From Rhea pennata (Eukaryota > Chordata > Aves > Rheiformes > Rheidae): a stretch of 64,000 nucleotides of DNA. Positions 33,842 through 47,163 of the stretch are shown one piece after another; within the stretch, counting starts at the first letter, position 1; each line of letters opens with the position of its first letter. The notes below the pieces were generated by a model. The model was not told the DNA's origin. It made no database searches and saw nothing but the letters and a program-made list of their open reading frames with translations. The translations under genes were made by a program, and so were the position numbers. The stretch is from contig NC_084666.1 in NCBI RefSeq assembly GCF_028389875.1, positions 61,822,422 to 61,886,421 of the forward strand. The letters run 5' to 3'.

Positions 33842-35833
33842 CTGCAAGAGAAAAAGAGAAAAATGAAAAAGATGCAATAGAGTTTTATATATATAAAGTC
33901 ACCAGTAAAGTAACGCAGGTTCGGTCAAACCCACTAGATAAAACAAGAGACAAAGATGCACTGACTTAAAGTGAACCAAGAGTGTATTTGAGCTAAGGGT
34001 AAGCCTGACTTAACCTATTTAGCATTTCTAGTAACGGACAAGCAGTACCTTTGATACAGTTATACTTAATAGTAGATGCAAAATGTTGCAATGTATCTTC
34101 TGTAAATGGTACTGGCAGTACAGAAGACAATAGATTTTTGAATTACTAGGAATACTGTTGCATTGTTGTGAGTTTACTTCTCCTCACTGAAAGCAAGAAA
34201 GTCCAATATGATCATCTGAAGACATATGCCCCATCTTACAGTAACCAAGTCCCAAGTAACAGGGACTAAGTATACTTAGTCCCTGTTTCTTTGAAACTTG
34301 TATAAGTTTCTTATACCTAGTCCTGATTCTTAGATCACAGTTTGCATTTTCCTCCTCTATACTTCTGTGCAGATCAAAAGCAGGTGCAGAAATGACTGTT
34401 GACTTGTTGTTGCCTAAGGCAGAGGGCTGGGGCCAGGATTTGACTCTACTAATATTCATTGATACCACTCAGTAGCATCTGTGATGGCTCTAAGAGGCAA
34501 TCTTTTTGATTTACCATGTACTTTCGAATGGATTAAAGGAGTCGTGTAATTTTACTATTATTCGAAAGAGAACATAGTCTCTGCCAAAGAATAACAAAAA
34601 GCAGTATCAAACAGACTATGAAAATTCAAGAAGCAAATTTTTGAAGTTGCCATGTATTTTGACTTTTTTTGGTCTTTTCATTAGCACAATCTCATTTGTC
34701 CACACATGCAAGAGACTAAGAGACTTTAGACATGTAAATCTGGATATGCAAAAGCATGCAAAGTTCTAATTAGCACTGAATATTTGATTTCATATATCCA
34801 GCTTGTGCTAGTAGGATGGCTGTGAGTAATGGACATCAGTTATGCAGTAATGCTGAAACAACATACTTGCTAAAACCCCACAGATGATCTTTACTGAGTG
34901 TTGAAAAAGTCCACTCTGGCTTTTGAGTATTCTGTATAAACATATTATCTTTATATATTATTATTTATATCTTAATATAATAATTTTATATATAAAGTAT
35001 TTTATATCATAAAGATATTATCTCAAAGAAAATGTTACTAATTCTTGAAGTGAAAATTAGTAAAAATTACTCACTGGCAAGACCTGCACGTTCATACATG
35101 CCTGGTAATCCTTTTGGCTCATATTATTAAATTTTGCACAGCTAAGTGTGTATTAAAGATCAATTTTAATGTCCCTGTTTGACTTCACATTGATTGTAAG
35201 AATTGCTCTGATGGACAGGATCCCTAGATTATTTTAATTCCTCTTAATTTCCTCCAGAGTAATCTGGTATTGTGTCACCATAGTAATTAGTATTATTGAC
35301 ATAAAATGAGTGAAGCCATCTGAAAACTCATTAAAAATGCAAATGTGTTTTGGACACCAATATGCTTGTGGGGTTTTTTTGTATTCTTATATAAAAATGG
35401 AAGAACTTGTAATGTTTTGGAAAAAGATTCCATTGGAAAAAGCCAATGATCCATTGGCTCAAAATGCATTAGAGAAGCTGAGATTTTTTTTTCCAATACA
35501 AATGAAAGAAATGCACTTGTGTGGTTTATTCTGGAGCATAATAATTTTTAAGTTATTAAAAATTGTTTTGAAAGTAAAATATACTATTACACAACTCTAG
35601 AAGCAATGCATTTGGACCAGTTAAAGTTTAACTTAGGGAAAGATGAACTCAGTAAATTCCAAAATTGAGTCTCTGCAAGATGATGCTTTTAACTGTACTC
35701 TGCCTGGGCATTTTTGTAGCACTGAACCAATCAATATTCCTGTTCCACTACAGATTTAACCTTTCAAGCTGTATATTCTAGTTGTATTTGAATACTATGT
35801 GTAAGTGATGACATGCTGTTATAGCAAAATTAC
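33842..35833 (-). other. ANK2: ANK2 intron
   Basis: 1992 nt. It holds a 30-bp perfect palindrome (34258-34287), an adjacent hairpin (34300-34316) and an AT-rich imperfect inverted repeat (about 34938-35015). Confidence 0.85.
34258..34287. repeat. 30-bp perfect palindrome
   Basis: The 30 bases equal their own reverse complement, with arms AACAGGGACTAAGTA and TACTTAGTCCCTGTT and no spacer. 34300-34316 forms a second hairpin (GTATAAG, TTT, CTTATAC). Confidence 0.97.
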
Positions 35834-35866
35834 CTCTTCTTCCTGTTCTTGATCTGATTCTGATTC
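35834..35866 (-). CDS. ANK2: ANK2 33-nt acidic linker exon
   Basis: 33 nt, phase 0 to 0, encoding ESESDQEQEEE. The donor is GAG/GTAATT. The acceptor is AACTGAAAG with a modest pyrimidine tract. It links the UPA domain to the 22-nt exon, as in the remembered human protein. It is frame-neutral, so skipping is possible. Confidence 0.87.
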
Positions 35867-37437
35867 CTTTCAGTTCCAAAATGCCATGCAAAAAGAGAAG
35901 GGGAAAACAGAGCAGGCAAAATGCAGAATATTTAGAAGAACAGGAAAAAAATAACTTCTGAAAACACTTAGCAGAAAAGAATATGCAGCAAATATAGTTT
36001 TTGCAATTGACCTCTCACGTCAGAAGTGACAAAGCTCTAAATTGTCAGTGTGAAACACAAAAGGCTGCGGAATCAAGCAAATTACAAACAGAAGAGCTGA
36101 TCCTGGGTTAGACTCCTCATGATCCTTATTTGTACCCCATTCATAAATTGGCACAAATAAATTTTTAAAATAGTTACAAAACTTACCCATTTAAAGTGTA
36201 AATATATAAACATATAAAAATGCTAAAACACATCATATAATCATAATTTTCTGCCAATCACATTCAAATTTCACAGCTCTTCTGTGCACAGTGCTTAACG
36301 TTTTGTGAGAAAGAATGAACAACAGACAAACAACTTAATACATTACTAAAAGGCATAAAGCTCTTAAACCAACAAGGACAGTAAAAAAAAAAAAACCTCT
36401 TTATCACAGAATACCAAAAAACTGACCCTTCTCAAGGAAGCAAGAAACCAAAGGACACTCCACTGATTTATGAGATCTCATAAATCTGTCTCAAGCTTTT
36501 TATTTATAAATATTAACTTAAACTAGACTTTTTATCACTCTCTTCTGTCCTTGATATTGGACCATTTTCTTCCCCAGATACATTAATATGCCTTATGATG
36601 GCATTTTGAAGAAAAAAGCATTTACAGCGTATGAAATTATTTCAGAGTCTTGAAAGCTTTGATCAGAAGTAGGAAGAAAAATCAGTATCAAAACTCAATA
36701 TTAAAATCCAAAGTAAGGAAGTATTTTTGGCACTCCTATAACCTCTCCAACTTCCAGAGCTCGAGTCTGTTGTGTTTTTGTCACTTACGTCACAAATAAA
36801 CAAGTCCACTAGTCAACTGAAAACGCTATCGCAAAGCCCATGAACTATCAAATCCTTTATGACAGTATAACAAAATAATTTTCAGTCCCTCTATACTTCA
36901 TACCTTAAGAACTACATATGATACACAGATGTTTCTCATATAGAACCTTGTGAAATAGATGTGCACAGTAAATTCCTCTCCAGCGAGGACTCACAAGAAG
37001 CATAATGCATGTAGGATGTCTTTGGCAAAATCAGAAATGAAACCTAGAGGTACACACTGAGTCCCCGATCTGTCTCATCTCAGAACAGAACTGGAGTAAA
37101 ATTTCTGTATGAAATAAGATTAGCATAGGTCTTACACAACACCAAATGAAACCATGGGAGTGCAAACTGCATTTTCATCTACGTTTGCTACATCTGTCAT
37201 CTCTTCTGAGCCCTCAGAAAACAAGTCTGATATACTTGACATTACACTGACACTAGCAATACCAAATGCAAGAAACTGAAGGGCCTTGGGTGGCATTTAT
37301 TCTTCTTTAAAACACCTGGCTACAATTTATACAGCTTTAACTATCTTTTGCCCTCCTACTTAATTGTTTGCTACGTTATAATGCTGATTATCACAGACAA
37401 AAGCAAGTATAAAAAGGTTGGTACAATTTCACAGTAC
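35867..37437 (-). other. ANK2: ANK2 intron
   Basis: 1571 nt. A 22-bp perfect palindrome (36465-36486) and an A12 run near 36390. Confidence 0.8.
36465..36486. repeat. 22-bp perfect palindrome
   Basis: GATTTATGAGA is followed directly by its reverse complement TCTCATAAATC, with a BglII-type AGATCT centre. Confidence 0.97.
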
Positions 37438-37560
37438 CTTTGTATAAACAGGTAAAGTGATGTTTAAATTACATATGGCTTGATGAACGAGGCCTCTTGT
37501 AGATTTTGGCTCCTTCATGAATGACAATCTTCCACAGGGTTCTTGAGTGGTATCTCGTAC
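37438..37560 (-). CDS. ANK2: ANK2 exon, UPA domain second part
   Basis: 123 nt, 41 codons, phase 0 to 0. It encodes [40 protein letters not shown] and K. The [13 protein letters not shown] and ICNLNITLP blocks are the second half of the UPA domain (named for UNC5, PIDD, ankyrin), which packs against the two ZU5 domains. The acceptor is CCACTAG; the donor is AAAG/GTACTG. Confidence 0.97.
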
Positions 37561-39875
37561 CTAGTGGAGCAAACATACAGACATCTAATCTACTGTTTTA
37601 ATATGCTGTCATCTACCTGTGCTGCTCCAAATTGCTTAACAGAAAGAGGTTAGATTTGGGGTAAAGACAGTCCATGCAGTTAGAGATTATGCATTTTGTT
37701 CAGGCTTTCTTTCCTGCTTGTTCATAAAGGTATATATGAATATACTTGTGCATCAAAGCGAAAGGAAACACAAGCACATACATATCTACACACTGGGAAC
37801 TTATTTTCAGAAGTCAGTGGTAAAGCTGTAGTCACAGTCCTAAGGGGTACAGACGTTCCAGCATAAAGGGGCTTTTGTGATAATTTACAATACTAGCTTT
37901 TCATTCAAAGAGTCCCCAGACTTCGTGATAGTGACACAGTCTCATTTTCTATTAAGTTATAAAATAAACTAAGTCAATTTCCTCCCATATAGCAAGAATG
38001 CATATTTATGCTAATATTAGCAGTAACTGTACGCTTGAAAAGTTAGTGTGAAATATTGTGCTTGTTGATTTGGCTGTTACATTGGCAGAGAGGCTGAAAA
38101 ATATTAAAGATTTCACTTAAAAATTTCTGCTATTACAGAGGGTTTTCTCAACTGTGTTCATAAATCCTGTCCTGACAGTGAAGAAATCTGCTGGAATATA
38201 TTTATAGGTGTGACCACTACAGTCTACAAATGATATTACAATGCAATATACTTTAAAATTTTGCCACAAGTCTTAAAAAATCTCAATTTCACAGTTGTTA
38301 GCAAAAACAACAATGAAAAAAAAAGCGTATAAGAACTCAGGACTTAATATACTCCTGATGTAATTGTAGCTTTTGTAGCTCACATAATGTGAGGATTAAG
38401 TACAATGTCACAAGATAAACACAATTGAAAGCATTATTTCATTCTTAGTTTCCTCAACTGATAAAATGATACAATTAAATACATGTTTATTAACTTTATC
38501 AGGCTGAAAATACTAGATGAAAAGCCTCGTCTATTTTTGAACTAATTGTGGAAAATCTCTTGTGCTGATAAATACGCAAAACCAGAAATAGGTGGAGTAG
38601 ATAAAGTTCTAAACTAACACAAGTCTACAAATTCTGTTAGTCTACAAGTCTAAAATATTGCCGGGAAAGAGGAGGGGGGCTTAAAAGTTGCCTAACAACA
38701 AACAGCAAATACAAGAAAATGAGGGAGTGGGTTGATCTCCATTTTCTTTTTGGAAGAGCTTCCATTTATAAAGGAACAATTTTTTTTAGATTAATTTGGG
38801 GGGGGGGGGCAGGATACTTTGTTCTAGCATGATGTCCTAAAGTAGGTGAAAAACAAAGTTTGTGGGAAAAGGTTTCAAAAAATCCTCTGAAACACTCTTT
38901 CTAAAAGAGGAGGTGATGGCAGTTCAACACCAGCAGCTCTCTCTACTGCTGGCACAGATCACAGTGAGACCAGTTCTGTAAATCTTGCACTGCAGTCCTC
39001 GAAATCTCATGAAAGTAGCACATGAGCACTAGCCCTGTAGCAGGTGGTGTTCACCTCAGACTGTCTCTATATAGTTAGGGCAAAAGCACTAGTTATTTTT
39101 GAGCGCTTTTTTTGTTTTTTTCTTTTTCTTTTTCAGACTTTTCACAGGAAAGATTTAAAAATAAAACAGTACAGTAGAATACATTGTTGGGGTAAAGTTA
39201 GATTACATTTGGGAATTTATCATAGCAAAATATTCCTTTTTTTCATTGTTCTCAAATTAATTACAGTAATACCGTAACTTGAAATATGCAAAAACCACCC
39301 ATGCCTTTCCTGCTGTGCTCCTAAAGAAGTTCTGCACTGCTTTTAAAGGGGTAAGATTGCTTGAAAAGCAGTTATACATGTATTTGCAGATATATCCACA
39401 TTTACAAGTGGAGAGTATAACAACCATATTTTGACAGATTTTTGCCAAATCTACAATGTTTTGTGACATTTTTTCAGTTTCTGCAAGTTTTTCTGCAATG
39501 TACTAAACCGCAATACAGAAAAGTAAAGGCTAACTCAGTCAACTCTTTAGATAATTGGGAAAAGCACAAGATTCCCAGAAGCACCCTTTTTGCTGTATGA
39601 AATGCTTAAAATTGAAAGAATTCTGTGGACACACGTACAGAGTGGGATACAGACACAATTATATTTAGACCAAATTTTAACTAAGTTTCAGGCAGCCATT
39701 TCCACAAAGTTTGGAGTGATTTATTGTCAGATACCTGTTATTTCTGACCGCTCAAGTCAAAATTCACTCCATTTTAACAAAAAATATGGGACTTTTTTCA
39801 GTCTGATAAGATTACTGAAAACTCAGAACTGGACAAAAATAAAATCATAATCTGTAACTCAAATTATAACATTAC
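37561..39875 (-). other. ANK2: ANK2 intron
   Basis: 2315 nt. A G12 run at 38798-38809. No exon seen. Confidence 0.8.
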
Positions 39876-40001
39876 CTTAACAAACAGAGGAAGTCTGTTT
39901 TCTTTGAAGGCAAAAAAACTGAATATATGATGTTGCCCACTCTTTGTTAATGGCACCAAATTGCCAAAGCAATCAACATAGATGGGTTTTCCCTCTAATA
40001 C
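39876..40001 (-). CDS. ANK2: ANK2 exon, UPA domain first part
   Basis: 126 nt, 42 codons, phase 0 to 0. It encodes [40 protein letters not shown] and VK. [15 protein letters not shown] begins the UPA domain in ankyrins. The [16 protein letters not shown] ending fits ankyrin-B better than ankyrin-G (FNFYSFKENRLPFSIK, from memory). The acceptor is TTTCTAATAG; the donor is AAG/GTAATG. Confidence 0.97.
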
Positions 40002-41699
40002 CTATTAGAAATGAAAAAGAAGCAAAACAACAGTTAATCACAGTAATGTGTTGAGGATGTGATCTTAATCACAATTCTACATTGGCTTCAATCAGTCTCC
40101 TGAATTTCTGGTACTTGTGAGCATTTGCAATGTTTGTTATGTATATTTATCTAAAATCCGTGGAAATTTTCAGATTATTAAATTCCAATCTGAATATACT
40201 CTTAATTCAATAACAACAACATGACATTTTATAAATAAGAAAATCAGTACTCAGTGTCATGAATCCTTGCAAAGTCTCAGTTTGTCATTTCACCTGGACT
40301 TTTCACTTGAATCAAATCTTAGCATACTTTGCTAACCTGGGCTTATCGCAACCGTCAAAGGAATATTTTATTCAGTAAGCAAATCAAGAGTTGCAGTTTT
40401 GACTACTAGGCTAAAAAGCCTGTCTGGTACTATCACAGAGTTGCAGAGGACCTCCTTAACCAATCCAAAAACTTTCTTCAGATTACTTTGCCTGCTACAA
40501 CAGACTGTTGCAAGTAGATTAAACATAGATGGACTCAAGACAAAGACCGTGTATGTTAGTAGATTCTATTCACTTCAGCTGGATTTGTAAAGACCTAGAG
40601 CGTTTGCAAGTCGGACCTCAAGCAAATGCCTCTTTCAATACTGCCTAAATCTTTGGTTTGTTATTTTTGTGGTCTCTGCAGGTTTAAACATTAACAGTCT
40701 TGGAGCTGTTTCCCTTTAAACTTCCAGTACATTTGGATGAGACATTTCTATCATTACTTTCCAGAAATTCAGCCTTGTCATTCAGTTGTGCGAGTGCACA
40801 TTTTATCTAGCTGCTCTGCACAAGCAATGTCTATCAGAGCTTCAGGAACAGTGAAGACAAATTTTTAAATAGTGGGTTTTGCTCACGACAAAGAGATCAT
40901 GCTAAGCAGGAAAACATGCTGTTTCTATTTATCATCATTTCTAAGGAAGCTGACAGAACCAGAAAAAATGAATTTAGAAAGCAGTTTTCTGGATTCCACA
41001 TAGAAAAGCTTTTGCCTATTCAGCAACAGATGTAAGTTTTTGTAAAGCAGAGTATTAATCAAACTTACTAGCATTACTTTGTGCTAAGTAAATATGCTGA
41101 CAAAATGAGACTACTGTTTACTGTTTTCACGGGTATTAATATGCATATATATATCCACATGACAAATACAAGCTCAGACTTTACCAGCCCACCTTCATAC
41201 TAAATATCTCCCTGGATCCAGCTACCTATTTTTTTAATTGCTGAAGACTGCCCTGAGGATATAACAGATCTCCCACTTGAATGCCGATGATGCTATGGAG
41301 AAAGTAAACAAGCTGTTTTGTCAAAACCAGTCAGAGAATTCCTTTCTGACAATCAGATGATCAGATTTCCCTTTATGTGAGGCACACAATTACTTTCCAC
41401 CTTGGAAGCCAGGATGAACAGCAATCCAAATGCAGATGGTTGAATATAGTTAACTTTCCTACCAGCCTTAGAGACTAACAGATTGTCAATAGCCAATGGA
41501 ATTCGGTCACTCATACGCCATAGCTCCAGTTCCCCTGCATCTGGCAAAAGTCAGAGTCTGCATCCTACCATTAAGTGACAGTCTTTGTATACTGACACTA
41601 TTATTTTTCAGTCCTTGTAGCAGATAATAGGCAGAAAATATTATTTTCAAAACAGACATCAGAAAATGGAGAAAATTGTTCAAGATTATTGTACTATAC
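40002..41699 (-). other. ANK2: ANK2 intron
   Basis: 1698 nt. Nothing recognisable. Confidence 0.8.
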
Positions 41700-41928
41700 C
41701 TCTACATCTCTGCTTCTGGCAACTTCAGCAAAGTTTTCTTGTTGTTCTAGAGTTTTATCCACCTTGTCATCTGTCATGCAAAAACATCTTAACCGTGCTT
41801 CAATGGGATCATGTGATTTGGCAAACACCACAAATTTGGCCATGTAAGGGACACAGATAATCTCTCTGTACACTTGGGAAGCAAAAGTTACCGATTCTTG
41901 TGTCTGCCGACAGTCAATCAGCCAAAAT
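41700..41928 (-). CDS. ANK2: ANK2 exon, end of ZU5-C and link to UPA
   Basis: 229 nt, phase 2 in (finishes Arg) and 0 out. It encodes [20 protein letters not shown], then [40 protein letters not shown] and [28 protein letters not shown] and [21 protein letters not shown] are strongly conserved in all ankyrins. The acceptor is TTTCTTTTACAG; the donor is GAG/GTATAG. Confidence 0.98.
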
Positions 41929-44900
41929 CTGTAAAAGAAAATGAAGCATTGTGTAATCAACACAGTAAGATTCTGTTGTAAAACCTCCTTACCTTACAAA
42001 CATAAAGCTGCTTTGCCCAAAACATTTGCTTTTCTTCTACCATCTAGCTTAAATGTCAGCAGTACACTCCTTACATACAGCATCAAAAACTGAGGCTCTT
42101 CTAGGCGCACTAAATAATTTCCTCCACTGCTTAACACTGCATTCAACATAAGAAATTATTCTTATGTGAATTTAACCAGGGACTTTTAACTTTAATTTTG
42201 GAGTAAGTTTTTGATATGCATATTAAAAATCAGTGATATATACATATGTATGTATGTACGTGTATATTTCTGTATTTAAGTCACATTATATTATGAAGAC
42301 CCAGAGAGCCTGTAGGTGCATATCTGGTCCCTACTATCCTTGCCTCATAGAGGCTGTGATCACTAGTGATTGACTTTTTATCATGGTTTCTAACATACCA
42401 TTTTACTGACAGCATCTTTGTAGTGCATACGCTGAATTTTCTGCAACAGGAGTACCCAGTCTGTGACACATGCAGCACAAGTCATACAAAAATGTGTTCA
42501 AAGCAATATGCAAATGCTACTGGAATAAATGACTGCTTCTTCCTCTGCAGAGTGTGAAGTCAGAAGCTGTTCTTCACTGCTATCACATTCAGATACCACC
42601 ATCAAGAGAAAGAAACACTTCAATGTTCCAGGATAACACCACAATTTGTCTAATTTAACTAACATAATTGTTACAAATGAATGCCTGCCTCTCACAAAAT
42701 ATTGCAACTGCATGTGAACTGGAACAAACCATCTCACATAGCAGGTATTTCCCAAACAGAAGAGACATAAATGAGCACCTAAAACATATCATGGATATTG
42801 GAATTTGGATCTAAAACTTCAACTTCCAGAACAGGCAAAACTTCTCTTGTCGAAAGGACTCTCTTTACTGAGCTACAGGTTCTTGATCTTTTTTTCGGGC
42901 CAATTCAGGCTTGAACAACATTGTCACTGACAAAAATTGACAGAATTTCCTTACACTCTGTCAAGACCACTGCATTGTTCTTTTGTAAGGACAGCAACTT
43001 TCACTTAAAGTAATTTTGCTTTCTGCTCCCAAAACAAAGTAGCACGAATGTAACAAGCATTTTACAATGAATAACACATATTTCTTTCTCAGTTATCACT
43101 TCATTTAGTTTGTCTCTTTTGCTGCTGGCATTTCATTTAAATAAAATCTACTGTGTGGGTGGAAAGCATGCTTGAGTTTGACACTCGTAGGATGGAGAAG
43201 AAAGTCACAGGAGGTCAAAGACACCTCAAAGCTGATGTAATCTACAGGTGGGCTTATTACGTACTGTAGATTATATGGTATTATATCCCACAAAGCATGT
43301 CTTTCAAATGTGATGTCTCTGGTCTTAGTCATCTCTAGCTGAACAATAGTGAATTTCACGCTGTGCTTATCTTTATAACATTTAATAAACAAGCTGGTTA
43401 AAAAACACAGGCTGATGACATCTGAAAGTCAGACAAAGTCTGATACATAAAGGCTGTGCACATTGATACTTTGCTTATTATGTGTGAGAGAAGCATGCTC
43501 TGCTGGACTCAAAGAGGACAGGCTACATCCTCTCTGAGAAATCCCCGAATGCTCAAAATGATTTGCTGCCACAGATCAGAGGATAAACAAACAAAACAGA
43601 TACTACATTAAAGAAAAGCTACAGCTCAGGAAATGGAAAACAGCTGTGCCTCAAAGCCTACGGTTTAAATCACACGTATTTTAGACAAACATATCTGTTT
43701 CCCAAGCTCATTCTGGACAGACTTTGTCTCATGAATGGGAAAATAGTTCTGCATCGTTAATTCAATGATTGAATTAGAATAAACAAGTTATAGTGAATAA
43801 CAAACAGTCAGGCATCAGCTGATTCTCTCTAAAGCACAAGGGTAGAAGAGTAGATGCACTTTTAAACCAGAGCACAAGTACAGAAATTCAAGTTAGCTTG
43901 TCCTTCAGCAAAGAAGTTACTTAATCCTCTTACTGTAAATACATGAAAAATTGTATTTGCTAACTTTAATGGCATCTGAAATCAGACTTAGATTTAAGTA
44001 TTCTGCAGACCAATCACCTAGATTAAAAAGAAGAGGCGGAACTCATTAAAATCCCCATAGGGGACCCAGCCTATGTCACATAACTTTGTAATAGTAATCA
44101 ATTTAAATGTCATCTTTGAGATTAGGAAACATCCACTAATAGTATCTCTAATGGGTTGATTCACTTCTGCTTCTTTAAGTTATCTCTTTAAACAGATTAT
44201 TGCAGATAACAAATGTGAGCTAAGATCTCCCTCTTGTGGTCACTATTATTAAAGAAAAGTGCTCAAGATTTTTAAGCATTTCTGTGACATAAATCATAAA
44301 AAGTAATAAAAAATACCATTACTACTGTTATTGCTACTTTTTTTTTTAACAAAATTCTGCTTGTCAGTAATCAGACAAAAGTTGAATTACATTGTAAGAA
44401 CAGATAGCTGAAAGAGATTCTTCTCAATCACAATTTGGTGTATCTATCTGCTTGAATTCATTTTTGCTGGATGTTCAGTAGGCAACATCTGCTCTTATAA
44501 GCTGTAAAATGAGCTAGCTTGGATAAAGGATTTCTGTTTCAATAGAAATTTTCGTATTTCAACATCAGGGCTGGGGAAGGGAATTATTTAAAAGGAAACT
44601 TTTTTTTTCCTTAATTTTCTGAAAACTGGACTGTCTCTCATTACTATTTCCAAAAATTGAGTACAAGATGACAACTTATTTCTGGCACCATGGCAGGTGG
44701 TGACTGCAAAGCACTAATAGCTGAGATAAAAACGACAAGAACATCAGTTTCATTCAGCAGCTGCCAAGGACTCCAGCTCTTACAGCTCTGGTACATCTGC
44801 TACATTCAGTGGTCTGTTTTGGGCTACAGGACAAGCTCTGGGCTTCCAAAATACCTGGCCAATTGGTTCCCAATGCAAAGTCTCTGTGTTCCTTCTACTG

Positions 44901-45023
44901 TATTTTTGTTGTGTTTGTTGTAAACAAAGCATTAAAAAGTTTTGTAAAACAAAATTCATACAGAGGAAGAAGCCATAGGATTGAAAGCAACAGTGTAAAA
45001 CTCATGTTTTGCTGTGTAGGTAC
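41929..45023 (-). other. ANK2: ANK2 intron
   Basis: 3095 nt. A short TA/TGTA-rich patch near 42236-42270. No exon seen. Confidence 0.8.
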
Positions 45024-45120
45024 CTGGCAGACACATTTGTTGTGAAGGAAACACACTCATTAACAAATGTCAGTGGTGTTGTGCCTGTGATGTCTTCCCA
45101 CTGGGCAGGGGTGGTTCCTC
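45024..45120 (-). CDS. ANK2: ANK2 exon, ZU5-C domain
   Basis: 97 nt, phase 1 in and 2 out. It encodes [20 protein letters not shown] followed by [11 protein letters not shown] and two bases of Arg. The [16 protein letters not shown] block is an ankyrin signature. The acceptor is ACAATTTCAG; the donor is CCAG/GTACCT. Confidence 0.98.
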
Positions 45121-46958
45121 CTGAAATTGTAATGATACAAAACTATTTAAAAGCAGACAAATCTCTAACATTCCTGCTTCTACGAATTATTCTATATTGT
45201 TCCGAATTTTTAATCGGCATGGAACCAGTAATAATCCTAGGCATGCCTTTTGCTTATGCTCACATTATTCTACTAATGCTAACAGAATTGCATAGGTTTC
45301 ATGAGAGAAAAGAAACTGCCTAAATACAAATGATTTTCAAATAAAGATTCTGCACATGTTAAAAGAAGCTGGGATTTGGGGGAAAGTTTTTTTGTTTGCT
45401 TTTAAGTAAAAATTACCTTTGTTTGGCCTAGACTGTTCATATATATGAGGCAAAATTAGCTGAGACATACTGCTGTGTAATCAGTATTGATGCACTTAGG
45501 AAACAACAGTATTGTTACTAACAATGACAACTACAATTTATTATTTCTGTAATCTACTTTTAAAAATAATTCAGATCAGAATCAGGTCCGGTACATACAT
45601 AACTAAACATTTCTCATACAACCTAAAGAAGATCTGTGAAACAATGTGTGTCTCACAAGGTCCCCAGAGATCTTGCAGCTGAAATGTGCACCTCCGTATC
45701 TTTCTGTACACCAGACAGCCTTCCTGATTCCTACCTTGATTACAAGCCTATTAAATATTTCTGCCTTCTTTGACTCTGATGTTACCAGCTTTCTATTTGT
45801 CCCATATACCTGAAAATGGGTCACAATCTGTCATCTTTCAGATGTTCTGAAATGAATTAAACACTTCTTAAACTATTACACTTAAAACAACCTCACATTT
45901 TGGTTGCTTTCTAGTTACTTCAAAATCACACTAAACTTTTATAGAAAACAGAAATAGAAATATTTATTTCTAACAATAGACATAAGTATTTATAAAACAC
46001 ATAAGGCCTGAAGGAAAAACTAGACTTTATGTACCAGAGCTAAGTCAGAATGTCTATGCATCACTCCCTCTTCTCATATTCAGTTGTCACATTAGATATC
46101 CCCTTGACCACACAGCTCTGTCTTTATGCATGCCTTAAACCAAGCTGTATCAGTTAAGGAATACTCGCCTTTTCAAAAATTCTCTCTTTTCTCCTTTTAG
46201 TGAAACATTCTTGTAATCAATTTCCCTTTTAAAGTTTCACAAAGGGTCTTAACAGACTTACTGTTCCTCCATTCCTCTTCAGAGAGGGGACCTCTCTTAA
46301 TTTAAATAAGCACTGTTTCGTTTTCTTGGAAATACAAATGTCTCTCTGTTGATCAGATGTTATCTCTGGTATTTCAGCAGCTAATTAACACCTTTGCATC
46401 AAGAAATTGCAAAAGCACCTATCCCTCCCCCCGCCCCCCCCCCCCCCCGATGACTCACTGGTACAGCTCAGCCTTTAAAGCATCTAACACCAGACTGATA
46501 TTTGAAATCAGTCTGAATATTAACAAAGGTAATTGATGCTAACTTCTAAATAGGACAAAGGCATACAGCTCATTACCACTTCTTGACCGAGACTGGACAT
46601 GATGATAATCACTTTGGAGTTATAACAGGCTTAAAGTGATTAACCCCAATATTTTCCTCTGGAGCACACTGAAATGTTATGTCTGCAATACTTTTACACT
46701 AAGTAAGTAAGTAAGAAACTAAGGAAAATGCCCCCCTGCAAAAGAGAGCAAAAGGCTGCAGTACATGTCTTGTTAGCCCAAACAGCAAGTGTTATTTCTG
46801 TTATAAACTAATTGCTTGGAAAGAAGTTTAGTTTCATACCCTCTCACCTTCAGTCAAGTTTTCAGTAAGCTTTACATATGTATAAGCTTAACATATTTAA
46901 CCTACAATGGTTTACAATTTCAAGATGCATAAAAAAGTCTTTAGTATACGCATCCTAC
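45121..46958 (-). other. ANK2: ANK2 intron
   Basis: 1838 nt. A C15 run (46434-46448) behind a CCCTCCCCCCG lead, and (TAAG)4 near 46700-46714. Confidence 0.8.
46434..46448. repeat. C15 run
   Basis: Fifteen C on the plus strand (G15 in the transcript), preceded by CCCTCCCCCCG. It could fold as a quadruplex in the pre-mRNA. Confidence 0.9.
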
Positions 46959-47163
46959 CTGTTATGCTGCATAGTAACCTTAAAGTGGGTGTGTCGCCTC
47001 CATAACCATTCATGATCCCATCACTGGAGGCTTTGGGGATGGGAATCGTCATCGTGATTGGTTTATGGAACTTCCTTCTCCTGGGCTCCAGCGTGACTAT
47101 AGGACTGAAGGTAGCCTTATTGCCTAAAATCTTCTTTATAAGTTCAGTATGCATAGGTTGGGC
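46959..47163 (-). CDS. ANK2: ANK2 exon, ZU5-C domain
   Basis: 205 nt, phase 0 in and 1 out. It encodes [60 protein letters not shown] and [31 protein letters not shown] is a hallmark of the second ZU5 domain. The acceptor is TTTGCTTTGGAAAG; the donor is ACAG/GTAGGA. Confidence 0.98.

Noticed and set aside
45009..45323. 104-residue plus-strand frame, hydrophobic
   Set aside because: Antisense to the ZU5-C exon at 45024-45120 and otherwise intronic; composition explains it.
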